Shown here: positions 1-10,718 of the stretch, in pieces | Position numbering within the stretch: the first letter of the stretch is position 1 | Layout: every line of letters begins with the position of its first letter | From: Lysobacteraceae bacterium | GTDB lineage: Bacteria; Pseudomonadota; Gammaproteobacteria; Xanthomonadales; Xanthomonadaceae | Assembly: GCA_003241895.1 (NCBI GenBank) | Contig: QBLY01000025.1 | Coordinates: 1-34,196 of the forward strand | Direction of reading: 5' to 3' | Length of the DNA stretch: 34,196 bases | Notes under the pieces: generated by a model | What the model saw: only the letters and a program-made list of their open reading frames with translations | Told to the model about the DNA's origin: nothing | The model's database searches: none | Translations under genes and position numbers: made by a program

Positions 1-140
1 CTGCCGCCGCGCCTTGCTGCAATGAACGAGCGCACCATCAGCACCAGCAGCGCCGATAGCGCAGCACCGCCGACCAGCGCGTCGCGCTGCCGAGGTCCGC
101 GGGCAGCGGCTGGTCCATAGGCACCGCGGTTGCGCTGCAT
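1..140 (-). CDS. Partial small membrane-anchored protein (N-terminus only)
   Basis: An open frame starts at an ATG (140-138) 13 bases after the stop of the upstream hydrolase and runs off the left edge. A GGAG sits 6 bases before the ATG, which is what selects this start. The visible 46 residues begin with an Arg/Pro/Gly-rich stretch, then a hydrophobic run (ALVGGAALSALLVLMV) that could be one membrane span, then Arg-containing residues. The alternative ATG at 118 in another frame hits a stop after 26 codons. No family is recognised. It may be co-transcribed with the hydrolase. The call rests only on the Shine-Dalgarno, the open frame and hydrophobicity. Confidence 0.4.
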   Translation of the reverse strand, partial: MQRNRGAYGPAAARGPRQRDALVGGAALSALLVLMVRSFIAARRGG

Positions 141-153
141 GCGGCGCTCCGGC

Positions 154-1794
154 TCATTCGCGCGCGCCGCCAAGCGTCTGGCCGCCCTGGTCCAGCTCCA
201 GCCGCTCGACTCGGCCTGCGTCGTCGCGAACGAAGCGCAGCACGATGCCGACCGCGGCGGCGGTGAAGCGGTCGGGCCCACCGGCGTCGAGCGCGAACGC
301 GCCCTGCCCCGTGGCCTGCGCCCGCAGCTGGCCGCCCTGCTCGAACACGCGAAGCGCAAAGCCGGGCATCAGCGGGTAGCTGCCGATGAAGTCGGCAAGC
401 GGTGCCGCGTCAGCAGCTGGCGGCAACGACGCAGCGTCGGCAGACGGCGCCTTCGCTGCGGCATCGACCCGCGTCGCCGGCATCGCGCCGCCGCCCTGCA
501 TCCAGGTGAACCCTTGGCCATCGGCGTCGGGCGTCAACAGCGCATCCAAGGCTTCGGGAAAGAAGTCGCCCTCGCTGTCATAGCCCAGCTTGAACTCTGG
601 CTGGCCGGCGGCCTGCAGGTACAGCGCACCGTCGCGCTGACGCAGCGTGGCGGGCAGGCTGTCGCCGATCAGGAAATCGCCGGCCATCCGTTCCAGCAGC
701 GCCTGCGGCGGCGACTGCAGCCGGCGCGGCGCACCCACCGGCACGCTCGGGTCCAGCAGCGGCAGCCCGATATCGGCCAAGCCGCCCAGATCGGTCAAGG
801 CGGTGTCGGCCAGCACCACGACGCCGCGGCCCGCCACGCGATCGAAGGCGACAAAGCTTGAAAACCCAAAGGTGCCGCCTTCATGCGCGAAAATATCGCG
901 GTCATTGAAGGGCGCGATCATCCAACCCATCGCCATCGGCTGGCCGGCGTTGCCCATCGGCGCCTGCGCGGCCTGCAGCATGGCCACGGTCGCAGCGTCG
1001 CCCTGCCCCAGCTGCGCCTGCACGTAGCGCACCATGTCATCAAGCGGGCTGCGCACGCCGCCCACGCCGGCCAGCGCGGCCGCGAAGGTCCAGCCCGGCA
1101 CGACGTCTCCGCTCGACCGATGGCCGAGCGCGTCGACCGTGCCGGCGGGCGCGCTGCCCACATGCGTTGCGTCCATGCCCAGCGGAGCGAACACGCGCTG
1201 CCGCGCCAGCTCCGGAAACGGCTGGCCGCCGATGCGCGAGACCGCGACTGAAAGCAGCATGGCGCCGAAATTGGAATATTCCCAAGCGCTGCCCGGAGCG
1301 GCGGCAAGCTGCACCTTGCCCAGCCCATCGAGCAGCTGCGCTTCGGTCAGGTCGGCGTACGGGTCGGCCATGTTGGCGGGCGCAAAGCCGGGCGGCAGCG
1401 CCGGCAGCCCCGCCGTGTGCGACAGCAGATGCCGCAGCGTGATCGGCTGGCCCTCGAACGACGGCACCGTCGTGCCGCTTGGCAACACTTCGGCCAGCGG
1501 CGTAGCGAGCGTTACCCGACCCTCGGCGATCAGGCCGGCCAGCAGCGCGCCGGTGATGGTCTTGCTGACCGAGCCGATCTCGAAGGCGACGTCTGGGCCG
1601 ATCCGCCGCGACGCGTCGGCGCAGAACATGCCGCGCTCGACCCGATCGCCGTCGATGATCGCCGCCACCGCGCAGGCGCCGGTGCGGTCGCCGTCGAAGC
1701 GCTGCTTCAACGCGGCGTCGACCGCATTGGGGCCGGCCGCCGACAGGGCAGGCGCAGCCAGGCCAAGAGCAAGGCAAAGCGGCAGGGTCTTCAT
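154..1794 (-). CDS. Exported serine hydrolase, class C beta-lactamase/penicillin-binding-protein-like
   Basis: A 546-residue secreted protein. Residues 1-19 form a signal peptide (MKTLPLCLALGLAAPALSA). The beta-lactamase-like domain has the nucleophile motif SVSK at 75-78, YSN at 173-175 and HEGG at 304-307, which takes the place of the KTG box as in esterase/peptidase-type members. Behind it are two similar beta-rich C-terminal modules (about 365-445 and 466-546) joined by an Ala/Pro linker; they look like tandem DUF3471-type domains. The frame is open further upstream, but ATG 1794 is preferred because GGAG lies 7 bases before it and the signal peptide begins there. Family members act on D-amino peptides, esters or beta-lactams in the periplasm; the substrate here cannot be read from sequence. 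It stands apart from hppA, behind a terminator. Confidence 0.85.
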   Translation of the reverse strand: MKTLPLCLALGLAAPALSAAGPNAVDAALKQRFDGDRTGACAVAAIIDGDRVERGMFCADASRRIGPDVAFEIGSVSKTITGALLAGLIAEGRVTLATPLAEVLPSGTTVPSFEGQPITLRHLLSHTAGLPALPPGFAPANMADPYADLTEAQLLDGLGKVQLAAAPGSAWEYSNFGAMLLSVAVSRIGGQPFPELARQRVFAPLGMDATHVGSAPAGTVDALGHRSSGDVVPGWTFAAALAGVGGVRSPLDDMVRYVQAQLGQGDAATVAMLQAAQAPMGNAGQPMAMGWMIAPFNDRDIFAHEGGTFGFSSFVAFDRVAGRGVVVLADTALTDLGGLADIGLPLLDPSVPVGAPRRLQSPPQALLERMAGDFLIGDSLPATLRQRDGALYLQAAGQPEFKLGYDSEGDFFPEALDALLTPDADGQGFTWMQGGGAMPATRVDAAAKAPSADAASLPPAADAAPLADFIGSYPLMPGFALRVFEQGGQLRAQATGQGAFALDAGGPDRFTAAAVGIVLRFVRDDAGRVERLELDQGGQTLGGARE

Positions 1795-1956
1795 GCGCCA
1801 TCTCCAAGGTTTGGGGTGGATGCAGATTGAAGGATAGGAAATCAAAAGCACTTTCCGTCCCGAAGCCTACAGCCACGGGAGGCCAGGCGCATACCGCGCA
1901 CCAGGGCCGAGGCCCGATTCGCGGCCTGTTCCTGGTGTCTCGAACGGTCGGGGCTG

Positions 1957-1985
1957 AAAGAAAAGCCCCGGCCGGAGCCGGGGCT
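1957..1985 (-). terminator. Intrinsic terminator of hppA
   Basis: A perfect 9-bp stem (1964-1972 with 1977-1985) with a 4-base loop is followed on the minus strand by TTTTCTTTC. It lies 25 bases past the hppA stop and closes the pfp-hppA unit before the hydrolase gene. The rest of 1795-2009 shows no gene. Confidence 0.88.
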
Positions 1986-2009
1986 ATCTGTGTTGCGCAA
2001 CCGCCGGGA

Positions 2010-4058
<2,049 letters not shown>

Positions 4059-4169
4059 GTAAACCCTCCCCAGAGTTCCAGACATGAACAGAAAGAAGCG
4101 ACCGATCGGCCGCCCTGCCCGAGTATGTCAAAGGGGGGGAGGGGGCGCCATACGCACCCGTCGGTGGCC

Positions 4170-5426
4170 TCAGCCCTTCCAAGCCGGCAGCTTGCGCGGC
4201 ACGGGCAGGTTCTTGAGCCGCACGTAATCGGGCAGGCCATCGGCGCGATACGGCGGCGGCGCCTCGCCCTTGATCAGCGGCTGCAGGTAGGCGCGGCAGG
4301 CGGCGGTGATGCCGAAGCCGCTGCGGTCGATGAAGCCCTTGGGCATGGTCTTTTCGCGGTTGGCGATGTCGGTGAGCGGCGCCGGGGCGATCTTCCAGCG
4401 GTAGGGCTTGGACGAGGTGCGAACGATCACCGGCATCACGCCGTTCTTGCCGGCCAGGGCGTAGTCCACGGCCGCCTTGCCCACGGCCTGCGCCTGCGCC
4501 AGGTCGGTGGCCGAGGCGATGTGGCGGGCCGAACGCTGCAGGTAGTCGGGCACGGTCCAGTGCACCTTCAGCCCCAGCTTGTCCTTGACGGTGGCGGCCA
4601 GCAGCGGCCCCACGCCGCCCAGCTGCGAGTGGCCGAACGCGTCCTTGCCGGCGCCGGCATCGGCGACGAAGCGGCCGTCGGCATGGCGCAGGCCTTCCGA
4701 CACCACCACCACGCACCAGCCCACCTTCTTCACCACGGCCTGCACCCGCGCGAGGAACTTCGCTTCGTCGTAGGCGATCTCGGGGAACAGGATCACCTGC
4801 GGGGCGTCGTCCTTGCCGGCGCCGGCCAGGCCACCTGCGGCGGCCAGCCAGCCGGCGTGCCGGCCCATCACTTCGTAGACGAAGACCTTGGTGGAGGTGT
4901 CGGCCATGGCCGCCACGTCCAGCGCCGCCTCGGCCACGGACACGGCCGTGTACTTGGCCGCCGAGCCGAAGCCCGGGCAGGTGTCGGTGACCACCAGGTC
5001 GTTGTCCACGGTCTTGGGCACGCCGATGCAGGTCAGGGGATAGCCGGTGACGCGGGCCATTTCCGAAAGCTTCAGGGCGGTGTCGGCCGAGTCGTTGCCG
5101 CCGTTGTAGAGGAACCAGCGCACGTCGTGGGCGTCCAGTACGTCCAGCAGGCGCTGGTACCTGGGCTGGTCTTCTTCCAGCGACTTGAGCTTGAAGCGGC
5201 AGGACCCGAAGGCGCCGCCGGGGGTATGGGCCAGCGCGCGGATTGCGGCGGCCGACTCCCTGGAGGTGTCCACCAGGTCCTCGCGCAGGACGCCCAGGAT
5301 GCCATTGCGGGCGGCCAGGACCTTCACCTTGCGGTCCCGGGCGGCCTGGATGACGGCGCCGGCGGTGGCGTTGATGACGGCGGTGACCCCGCCGGACTGC
5401 GCGTAGAGGAGCGTTCCTTTGCCCAT
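4170..5426 (-). CDS. pfp: Pyrophosphate-dependent 6-phosphofructokinase
   Basis: A 418-residue cytoplasmic glycolytic enzyme that reversibly phosphorylates fructose 6-phosphate using pyrophosphate instead of ATP. The donor-specificity positions are visible: GGNDS at 109-113 has Asp112 where ATP enzymes have Gly, and PKTVDND at 137-143 has Lys138. Both are hallmarks of PPi-PFKs. The sugar-phosphate motif MGRHAGW is at 187-193. The start ATG 5426 has AGGA 4 bases upstream. The gene lies upstream of hppA and divergent from adk, with a 140-bp shared spacer containing a possible minus-strand -10 TATAGT (5510-5505). The pairing with hppA suggests that the cytoplasmic pyrophosphate pool links glycolytic/gluconeogenic flux and proton-motive force. 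Confidence 0.95.
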   Translation of the reverse strand: MGKGTLLYAQSGGVTAVINATAGAVIQAARDRKVKVLAARNGILGVLREDLVDTSRESAAAIRALAHTPGGAFGSCRFKLKSLEEDQPRYQRLLDVLDAHDVRWFLYNGGNDSADTALKLSEMARVTGYPLTCIGVPKTVDNDLVVTDTCPGFGSAAKYTAVSVAEAALDVAAMADTSTKVFVYEVMGRHAGWLAAAGGLAGAGKDDAPQVILFPEIAYDEAKFLARVQAVVKKVGWCVVVVSEGLRHADGRFVADAGAGKDAFGHSQLGGVGPLLAATVKDKLGLKVHWTVPDYLQRSARHIASATDLAQAQAVGKAAVDYALAGKNGVMPVIVRTSSKPYRWKIAPAPLTDIANREKTMPKGFIDRSGFGITAACRAYLQPLIKGEAPPPYRADGLPDYVRLKNLPVPRKLPAWKG

Positions 5427-5566
5427 GGTTTCCTGACCTTTGAATTGACTTGGACCGGCCCGGCCAGTAGCGTTTCCCTATTCGCACGGCCAGTCAGCGG
5501 CCCCACTATAGCCAAACGGGGTGACGACGGCGCCGTGCGTCCTTGTTTATAGGGGTTCTTCAAGCG

Positions 5567-6145
5567 ATGCGACTGGTACTTCTCGGCGCGCCCGGATCGG
5601 GCAAGGGCACGCAGGCCACCCGCCTGCGTGAACACCTGCAGGTGCCGCACATTTCCACGGGCGACCTGCTGCGTGCCGCCGTCAAGGCCGGCACCGAACT
5701 GGGCCGCCAGGCCAAGGCCGTGATGGAGTCGGGCGGGCTGGTGTCGGACGACATCGTGCTGGGCATGCTCGAAGAGCGACTGACCGCGGGCGACACCGGC
5801 AACGGCTTCGTGCTCGATGGCTATCCGCGCAACCTGGCCCAGGCCAATGCCCTGGACGCGTTGCTTGGTCGCCTGGGCCAGCCGGTGGACATCGCCGTGC
5901 AGCTGGACGTGGACACCGAACTGCTGATCACCCGCCTGGCGGGCCGCGCGCAGGCCGAAGGCCGCGCCGACGACAGCCCCGAGGCCGTGCGCCATCGCCT
6001 GGGCGTTTACAACGAGGCAACGGCGCCGGTGGTGGACTTCTACCGCAACACCGGCCGCCTGGCCTGCGTTGACGGCGTGGGCGGCATGGACGAGGTTTTC
6101 CAGCGCATCATCGCCACCCTGGCGCCTACGCCCGAAATCGGCTGA
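5567..6145 (+). CDS. adk: Adenylate kinase, short form
   Basis: A 192-residue nucleotide kinase that interconverts ATP + AMP and 2 ADP in the cytoplasm. The Walker A loop GAPGSGKGT occupies residues 7-15. The AMP-site segment STGDLLR and the DGYPRN motif (DGFPR-type) follow. The LID is the short loop kind (GRAQAEGRADD) with no zinc-binding insertion, which gives the reduced length. The frame is open from 5543, but ATG 5567 is the real start because MRLVLLGAPGSGKGT is the canonical N-terminus. A modest AGGGG lies at 5551-5555. It heads the plus-strand adk / membrane protein / mpl / LON-domain unit. Confidence 0.97.
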   Translation: MRLVLLGAPGSGKGTQATRLREHLQVPHISTGDLLRAAVKAGTELGRQAKAVMESGGLVSDDIVLGMLEERLTAGDTGNGFVLDGYPRNLAQANALDALLGRLGQPVDIAVQLDVDTELLITRLAGRAQAEGRADDSPEAVRHRLGVYNEATAPVVDFYRNTGRLACVDGVGGMDEVFQRIIATLAPTPEIG

Positions 6146-6155
6146 GCCGGCTGCC

Positions 6156-6695
6156 GTGGCCGCGCTGCTGCGCGAGGTGCTGGACGTTTGCCTGCTCAGG
6201 CGCGGGCCGCAGGACCTGCCGTTCTCGCCGCCGGCGGTGACCGCGTTCACTGCCGCCCTGTTGGGCGTGCAGCTGGGGTTCGCCGCCTACCATGAAGCCG
6301 CTGCCGCGGCGCTGGCCGCCCGTGCGCTGGTAACACTGCTGATCCTGTTCGGCGCCACGCTGGCGCTGCTGCGCTTTCGTGCGATGGAAAACCGCGCCAG
6401 CCAGACCCTGCTGGCGCTGGCCGGCACTTCGCTGGTGTTTTCGCTGGTGATGATGCCGCTGGCGCTGGTGCTGCGCCCGTACCTGGGCAACGACAATCCG
6501 CCGCCGGCGATGATGGTGTTCGCGCTGGCGGCGGTGTTCGCCTTCTTCTGGAAGCTTCGGGTGGAAGCGGCCATCTGGCGCCAGGCGCTGGAAATCCCGG
6601 TGTCCGCGGCCTACCTGCTCACCTTCGTGCTTCTGATGACCGAGGCGCTGCTGCTGCTCGCGCTGGTGCCCGCGCCGGTTTCCGCCGCGCCCTGA
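6156..6695 (+). CDS. Unknown integral membrane protein
   Basis: No family is recognised. A GTG at 6156, 10 bases after the adk stop, gives 179 residues. The frame is open upstream inside adk (from 6069), but that extension would overlap adk and has no membrane character. About four to five hydrophobic segments are visible: roughly 30-45, 48-65, 78-100, 112-128 and 142-168. A charged loop (RFRAMENR) separates two of them, and a short Pro-rich loop (LGNDNPPPA) lies before the fourth. It ends 19 bases before mpl, so it is very probably co-transcribed with adk and mpl. The position suggests an envelope role, but nothing in the sequence shows a function. The absence of a strong ribosome-binding site leaves the exact start uncertain. 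Confidence 0.75.
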   Translation: MAALLREVLDVCLLRRGPQDLPFSPPAVTAFTAALLGVQLGFAAYHEAAAAALAARALVTLLILFGATLALLRFRAMENRASQTLLALAGTSLVFSLVMMPLALVLRPYLGNDNPPPAMMVFALAAVFAFFWKLRVEAAIWRQALEIPVSAAYLLTFVLLMTEALLLLALVPAPVSAAP

Positions 6696-6714
6696 TCCTG
6701 CCATCCTTCGCGCC

Positions 6715-8073
6715 ATGAAACTCCATATCCTCGGTATCTGCGGCACCTTCATGGGCGGCGTCGCCGCCCTGGCGCGTGAGCTCGGCCACGCCGTGGACGG
6801 CTCGGACCAGAACGTCTACCCGCCCATGTCCACCCAGCTCGAGCAGCTGGGCATCACGCTGGGCGCCGGCTATTGCGCCGCCCACATCGCCGCCGACACC
6901 GACGTGGTGGTGGTGGGCAATGCGCTTTCGCGCGGCAACCCCGCGGTGGAACACGTGCTCGACGCCGGCCTGCGCTACACCTCGGGCGCGCAGTGGCTGA
7001 GCGAACACGTGCTGCCCGGCCGCGACACGCTGGCGGTGGCCGGCACCCACGGCAAGACCACCACCACGTCCATCCTGGCGTTCGTGCTGGAAGCGGCAGG
7101 CCGCGACCCCGGCTTCCTGGTGGGCGGCGTGCCGGAGAACTTCGGCGTCTCGGCCCGCATCGGCACCGGCCGCGAGTTCGTGGTCGAGGCCGACGAGTAC
7201 GACACGGCCTTCTTCGACAAGCGCAGCAAGTTCGTGCACTACCGGCCCACGGTGGCCATCCTCAACAACCTCGAGTACGACCACGCCGACATCTTCCCCG
7301 ACCTGGCGGCCATCCAGCGCCAGTTCCACCACCTGGTGCGCATCGTGCCGGGCCGCGGCCGCCTGATCGTCAACGGCGAGGACGCCGCATTGGCGCAGGT
7401 GCTGGCCATGGGCTGCTGGACGCCGGTGGAGCGCTTCGGCATCGGCGAGGGATTCGACTGGAGCGCGCGCCTGCTGGCCGACGACGGCTCGGCGTTCGAG
7501 GTGCAGCATCGCGGCGCGGTGGTGGGCACGGTGCGCTGGCCGATGTCGGGCCGCCACAACGTGATGAACGGCCTGGCCGCGCTGGCGGCGGCCCATGCCG
7601 TGGGCGTGGACCTGGCGCAGGTGATCCCGGCGCTGGCCGACTTCGTCAGCGTCAAGCGGCGGATGGAAAACCTGGGCCAGGCGCGCGGCGTCACCGTGTA
7701 CGACGACTTCGCCCACCATCCCACCGCCATCCGCACCACGCTGGAGGGCCTGCGTGCGCGCGTTGGCGCCGCGCGCATCCTGGTGGCGATGGAGCCGCGC
7801 AGCAATTCGATGCGGCTGGGCGCGCATGCCGCGCAGATCGCACCTTCGCTGCACCAGGCCGATGCAGTGGTGTTCCTGCACCGGCCCGAACTGGCCTGGG
7901 ATGCGGGCAGCGTGGTGTCCGCGCTGCGCGGCGAGGGCGAAGCGGTGGCCGGCGTGGACGAATTGGTGGCCGCGCTCACGCGGCGCGCGCGCGACGGCGA
8001 CCACGTGGTGTTCATGTCCAACGGCGGCTTCGAAGGCGCGCCGCGTCGCTTCCTGGCCGGGCTGGGCGGCTGA
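6715..8073 (+). CDS. mpl: UDP-N-acetylmuramate:L-alanyl-gamma-D-glutamyl-meso-diaminopimelate ligase
   Basis: A 452-residue Mur-ligase-family enzyme of peptidoglycan recycling. It joins the recovered murein tripeptide directly to UDP-MurNAc using ATP, in the cytoplasm. The N-terminal Rossmann segment HILGICGTFMGG (4-15) is typical of Mpl. The ATP loop GTHGKTTTT is at 110-118, followed by EADEYDTAFFDKRSKF, a segment shared by Mpl and MurC-like enzymes. The C-terminal domain contains YDDFAHHPTAI, also characteristic. The ATG is used without a strong Shine-Dalgarno, consistent with translation inside an operon; it lies 19 bases after the preceding gene and its stop is 1 base before the next start. 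Confidence 0.95.
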   Translation: MKLHILGICGTFMGGVAALARELGHAVDGSDQNVYPPMSTQLEQLGITLGAGYCAAHIAADTDVVVVGNALSRGNPAVEHVLDAGLRYTSGAQWLSEHVLPGRDTLAVAGTHGKTTTTSILAFVLEAAGRDPGFLVGGVPENFGVSARIGTGREFVVEADEYDTAFFDKRSKFVHYRPTVAILNNLEYDHADIFPDLAAIQRQFHHLVRIVPGRGRLIVNGEDAALAQVLAMGCWTPVERFGIGEGFDWSARLLADDGSAFEVQHRGAVVGTVRWPMSGRHNVMNGLAALAAAHAVGVDLAQVIPALADFVSVKRRMENLGQARGVTVYDDFAHHPTAIRTTLEGLRARVGAARILVAMEPRSNSMRLGAHAAQIAPSLHQADAVVFLHRPELAWDAGSVVSALRGEGEAVAGVDELVAALTRRARDGDHVVFMSNGGFEGAPRRFLAGLGG

Positions 8074-8074
8074 G

Positions 8075-8665
8075 ATGGCGCTGACCGAACTGCCGCTGTT
8101 CCCGCTGTCGTCGGTGCTGTTCCCGGGCGGCACGCTGGGGCTGCGCATCTTCGAGCCGCGCTACCTGGACCTGGTGAAGCGCTGCGGCCGCAGCGGCGAA
8201 GGCTTCGGTATCTGCCTGATCCTGGAAGGCCGCGAGGCCGGCATGCCGGCCGTTCCGGCGGCGCTGGGCACCGAGGCGGCGATCGTTGATTTCGCGATGA
8301 CCGAAGATGGCCTGCTGGGCCTGACGGTGCAGGGCCGCCGTCGTTTCCACGTCGAGCGCACGCGGGTGAAGGCGGACGGGCTGATCCTGGCCGACGTGCG
8401 CTGGCTCGACGACCCACCGGCGCAGCCGCTGCGCCCGGAACACGCGCTGCTGTCCACGCTGCTGGCGCGCATCATGGACAAGGCCGGCATCGAACACGAA
8501 GGCGTTGGCAAAGGCGCGCTGGCCGAGGCCGACAGCGTCAGCTGGCGCCTGGCCGAATGGCTGCCACTGTCGGCCGCCGAGCGCCAGTGGCTGCTGCAGG
8601 TGGACTGCCCGCACGAGCGCCTGCAGCAGCTGGTGCTCAAGCTGCCCGAGTTCCAGGAAGAGTAA
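8075..8665 (+). CDS. LON-substrate-binding-domain protein
   Basis: A 196-residue protein resembling the N-terminal substrate-binding domain of Lon protease standing alone (PF02190-type). The diagnostic start is ELPLFPLSSVLFPGGTLGL followed by RIFEPRYLDLV. There is no AAA+ or protease domain, so it cannot be a Lon enzyme. Such stand-alone proteins are common in proteobacteria and their role is not firmly known; adaptor or peptide binding is a guess. The ATG at 8075 overlaps the sense of TGAGATG after mpl, so translation is probably coupled. It ends 32 bases from the convergent stop of the DedA/PAP2 gene. Confidence 0.88.
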   Translation: MALTELPLFPLSSVLFPGGTLGLRIFEPRYLDLVKRCGRSGEGFGICLILEGREAGMPAVPAALGTEAAIVDFAMTEDGLLGLTVQGRRRFHVERTRVKADGLILADVRWLDDPPAQPLRPEHALLSTLLARIMDKAGIEHEGVGKGALAEADSVSWRLAEWLPLSAAERQWLLQVDCPHERLQQLVLKLPEFQEE

Positions 8666-8697
8666 TCAGTCCGCGCGGTCGCGGCTGCGGCAAGCCG

Positions 8698-10710
8698 TCA
8701 TGGAGCAGCTCGGTCGCGGCTGCGCACGCGCAGCACGCGCTGGCCGTCGTCGCTGCGTGCTTCCAGCGCTGAGTCCAGCCCGCGCAGGTCGCGCTGCAGC
8801 GGTTCGAGCAGCGCATCTTCGTCCGGCTGCGCTTGCCAGTAGCTGAAGAAATCCAAGCGCCGGGTGAACTGCAGCTCCTTCACCGTGCCGATCCACAGCG
8901 GTTCATCGCCGGGCTGCAGCTGCACCGGGGTGGCCCACAGGCGAATCACCTGCATGCGGCGCGGCGTGTCGGCCCGGCGCACCATCACCAGCGCTTCGGG
9001 CCGGCCATAGTGAGTGGCCGGAAGCACCGGCAGCTCGTCGGCGGTGATGTTCTTGTCCAGGGTCTGCAGCAGGCCGGTCCAGCCGCCGGTGCTGTAGTTC
9101 TCCCAGCCTGAGAGCAGCAGCCGCGCGCGCAGCGAATCCAGCGGTCCGGCCAACTGCACGTTCAGCGCCCAGGCGTCGCGGCCGTGCAGTTCGTTGCGGC
9201 GCGAAGGCATGCCCAGCTGCCAGTCCTGCCGCCACCAGACGTCGGCCGACAGCGGCGTCTGCATCAGCGGCGGGTCGAATCGCGCCAGCAGCGTGTCGGC
9301 GCTGCGGCTGCCGTGCCAGGCGGTCATGCCGATGACGGCGACGAAGAAGATGGTGGCCGTGGGTCGCACCCAGAACGAACGCACCATGCGCCGGCGGTAG
9401 GCGATGCCCAGCGCGGCGATCCACAGCATCCCCAGCAGGATGCCAGCCAGCACGTCGCTCAGCCAATGCGCGCCCAGGTACAGGCGGGCGAAGCCCAGCA
9501 GCGCCACGGCCAGCGCCGCGGCCACGTAGGGCCAGGCGCGGCGCCGGCCGGGCAGTTCGCGCGCAATCAGAACGGCGAAGAAGCCGTACACCACCGTGGC
9601 CATCGTCACCGTGGCCGAGGGGAAGCTGAAGCCGGCCACGGCCGTGGCGGCCGGCGGCTTGGGCATGTCCAGCAGGTAGCCCAGGATCCAGGTCAGGAAC
9701 AGCGCGAACGCCGGCGCCGCCAGCCAGTGCCACGCCGCGATGCGGCGCCGCCGCCACCACAGCCAGGCGAACACGCCCAGCACCGCCGGCACCAGCACCG
9801 CTGCGTCGCCCAGCGTGGCCAGCAGCGCCATCGGGATGTCGGCCAGCGGGTTGCGCAGGCCGAACATGGCCTGGTGCACCGCCAGGTCGAGCTGTGAGGG
9901 CGCAGTGCCGCCGCCCACCGAGATCAGGATACTGAAGAAGCCCCAGCCGGCCGCCACCAGCACCACGCCCAGCAGCAGCAGTGACGCCGACTCCGGGCGG
10001 TTGGGGTCGATCAGCGCCTCGGAGTACTTGCCCAGCACCGGATGGCGATGCGACCAGGCCAGCGCGCGCTCGATCATCCCGGTGGTGTGTGCGCCGAGCC
10101 AGCGCCACAGGTAGAAAACCGTGGCCCAGATCAGGGCCACCAGCACCAGCACCACGGCAAGCACCACGGCCAGGCGCCCCGCCACCGCCGAGACCAGCTC
10201 GAGCGAGGTGCCGAACACCCAGCCCGGCGCCAGGAACGTGGCCGACCACACCACCGAAGCGACGGCGCTGGCCGGCAGGTACTGGCGCAGCTTCATCTTG
10301 AGCATGCCGGCGATGGCCGGCACGAACGGGCGGATGGCGCCGACGTAGCGCGCCATCACGATGCTCTTCATGCCGTGCCGGCGGAAGGTGGTCTCGCCGC
10401 GCTCCAGCCACTGCGGGTGCTTGTGGAACGGCCAGCGCTGGCGCAGCTGCGGGCCGTAGCGGTGGCCCACCCAATAGCTGATGCCGTCGCCGAAGAACGC
10501 GCCCAGGGTGGCGCAGACCAGCGCGTAGGTGCCGTCCACGTGGCCCAGCCCGACCAGGGTGCCCACCGCGAACAGCAGCGGCACCGCGGGGATGGCGACG
10601 CCCACGATCACCAGCGCGTCGCCGAACGCGATCAGGAAGATGACCACACCGGCCAGGATCGGGTTCTGCCCGATCCAGTTGACGAGTGCTTCCAAGCGGG
10701 CGGAATCCAT
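8698..10710 (-). CDS. Fused DedA (VTT) / PAP2-like / LssY C-terminal-like membrane protein
   Basis: A 670-residue multispan protein. Residues about 1-205 are a DedA/VTT domain with the family signature RRHGMKSIVMARYVGAIRP (110-128). DedA proteins support lipid carrier translocation and membrane homeostasis. Residues about 240-435 are a PAP2-type phosphatase fold with ARLYLGAHWLSD (408-419), matching the SR-x5-H-x3-D motif. The two preceding motifs are degenerate: KPP at 351-353 where an RP pair is expected, and PSAT at 364-367 in place of PSGH, so the general-acid histidine is absent. Residues about 440-670 match the LssY-type C-terminal region. The ATG at 10710 has no Shine-Dalgarno; a TATAAT lies only 8 bases upstream, which suggests a leaderless mRNA. 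Lipid phosphate substrates are inferred from the family only. Confidence 0.88.
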   Translation of the reverse strand: MDSARLEALVNWIGQNPILAGVVIFLIAFGDALVIVGVAIPAVPLLFAVGTLVGLGHVDGTYALVCATLGAFFGDGISYWVGHRYGPQLRQRWPFHKHPQWLERGETTFRRHGMKSIVMARYVGAIRPFVPAIAGMLKMKLRQYLPASAVASVVWSATFLAPGWVFGTSLELVSAVAGRLAVVLAVVLVLVALIWATVFYLWRWLGAHTTGMIERALAWSHRHPVLGKYSEALIDPNRPESASLLLLGVVLVAAGWGFFSILISVGGGTAPSQLDLAVHQAMFGLRNPLADIPMALLATLGDAAVLVPAVLGVFAWLWWRRRRIAAWHWLAAPAFALFLTWILGYLLDMPKPPAATAVAGFSFPSATVTMATVVYGFFAVLIARELPGRRRAWPYVAAALAVALLGFARLYLGAHWLSDVLAGILLGMLWIAALGIAYRRRMVRSFWVRPTATIFFVAVIGMTAWHGSRSADTLLARFDPPLMQTPLSADVWWRQDWQLGMPSRRNELHGRDAWALNVQLAGPLDSLRARLLLSGWENYSTGGWTGLLQTLDKNITADELPVLPATHYGRPEALVMVRRADTPRRMQVIRLWATPVQLQPGDEPLWIGTVKELQFTRRLDFFSYWQAQPDEDALLEPLQRDLRGLDSALEARSDDGQRVLRVRSRDRAAP

Positions 10711-10718
10711 GGGGGGAG

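Noticed and set aside
4126-4131. Complete promoter for hppA from the perfect TTGACA
   Set aside because: The hexamer at the right distance (CGATCG) does not resemble TATAAT, so it is noted only as a possible -35.
6619-8148. Long minus-strand open frame opposite mpl
   Set aside because: Same shadow composition; mpl on the plus strand has all the family motifs.
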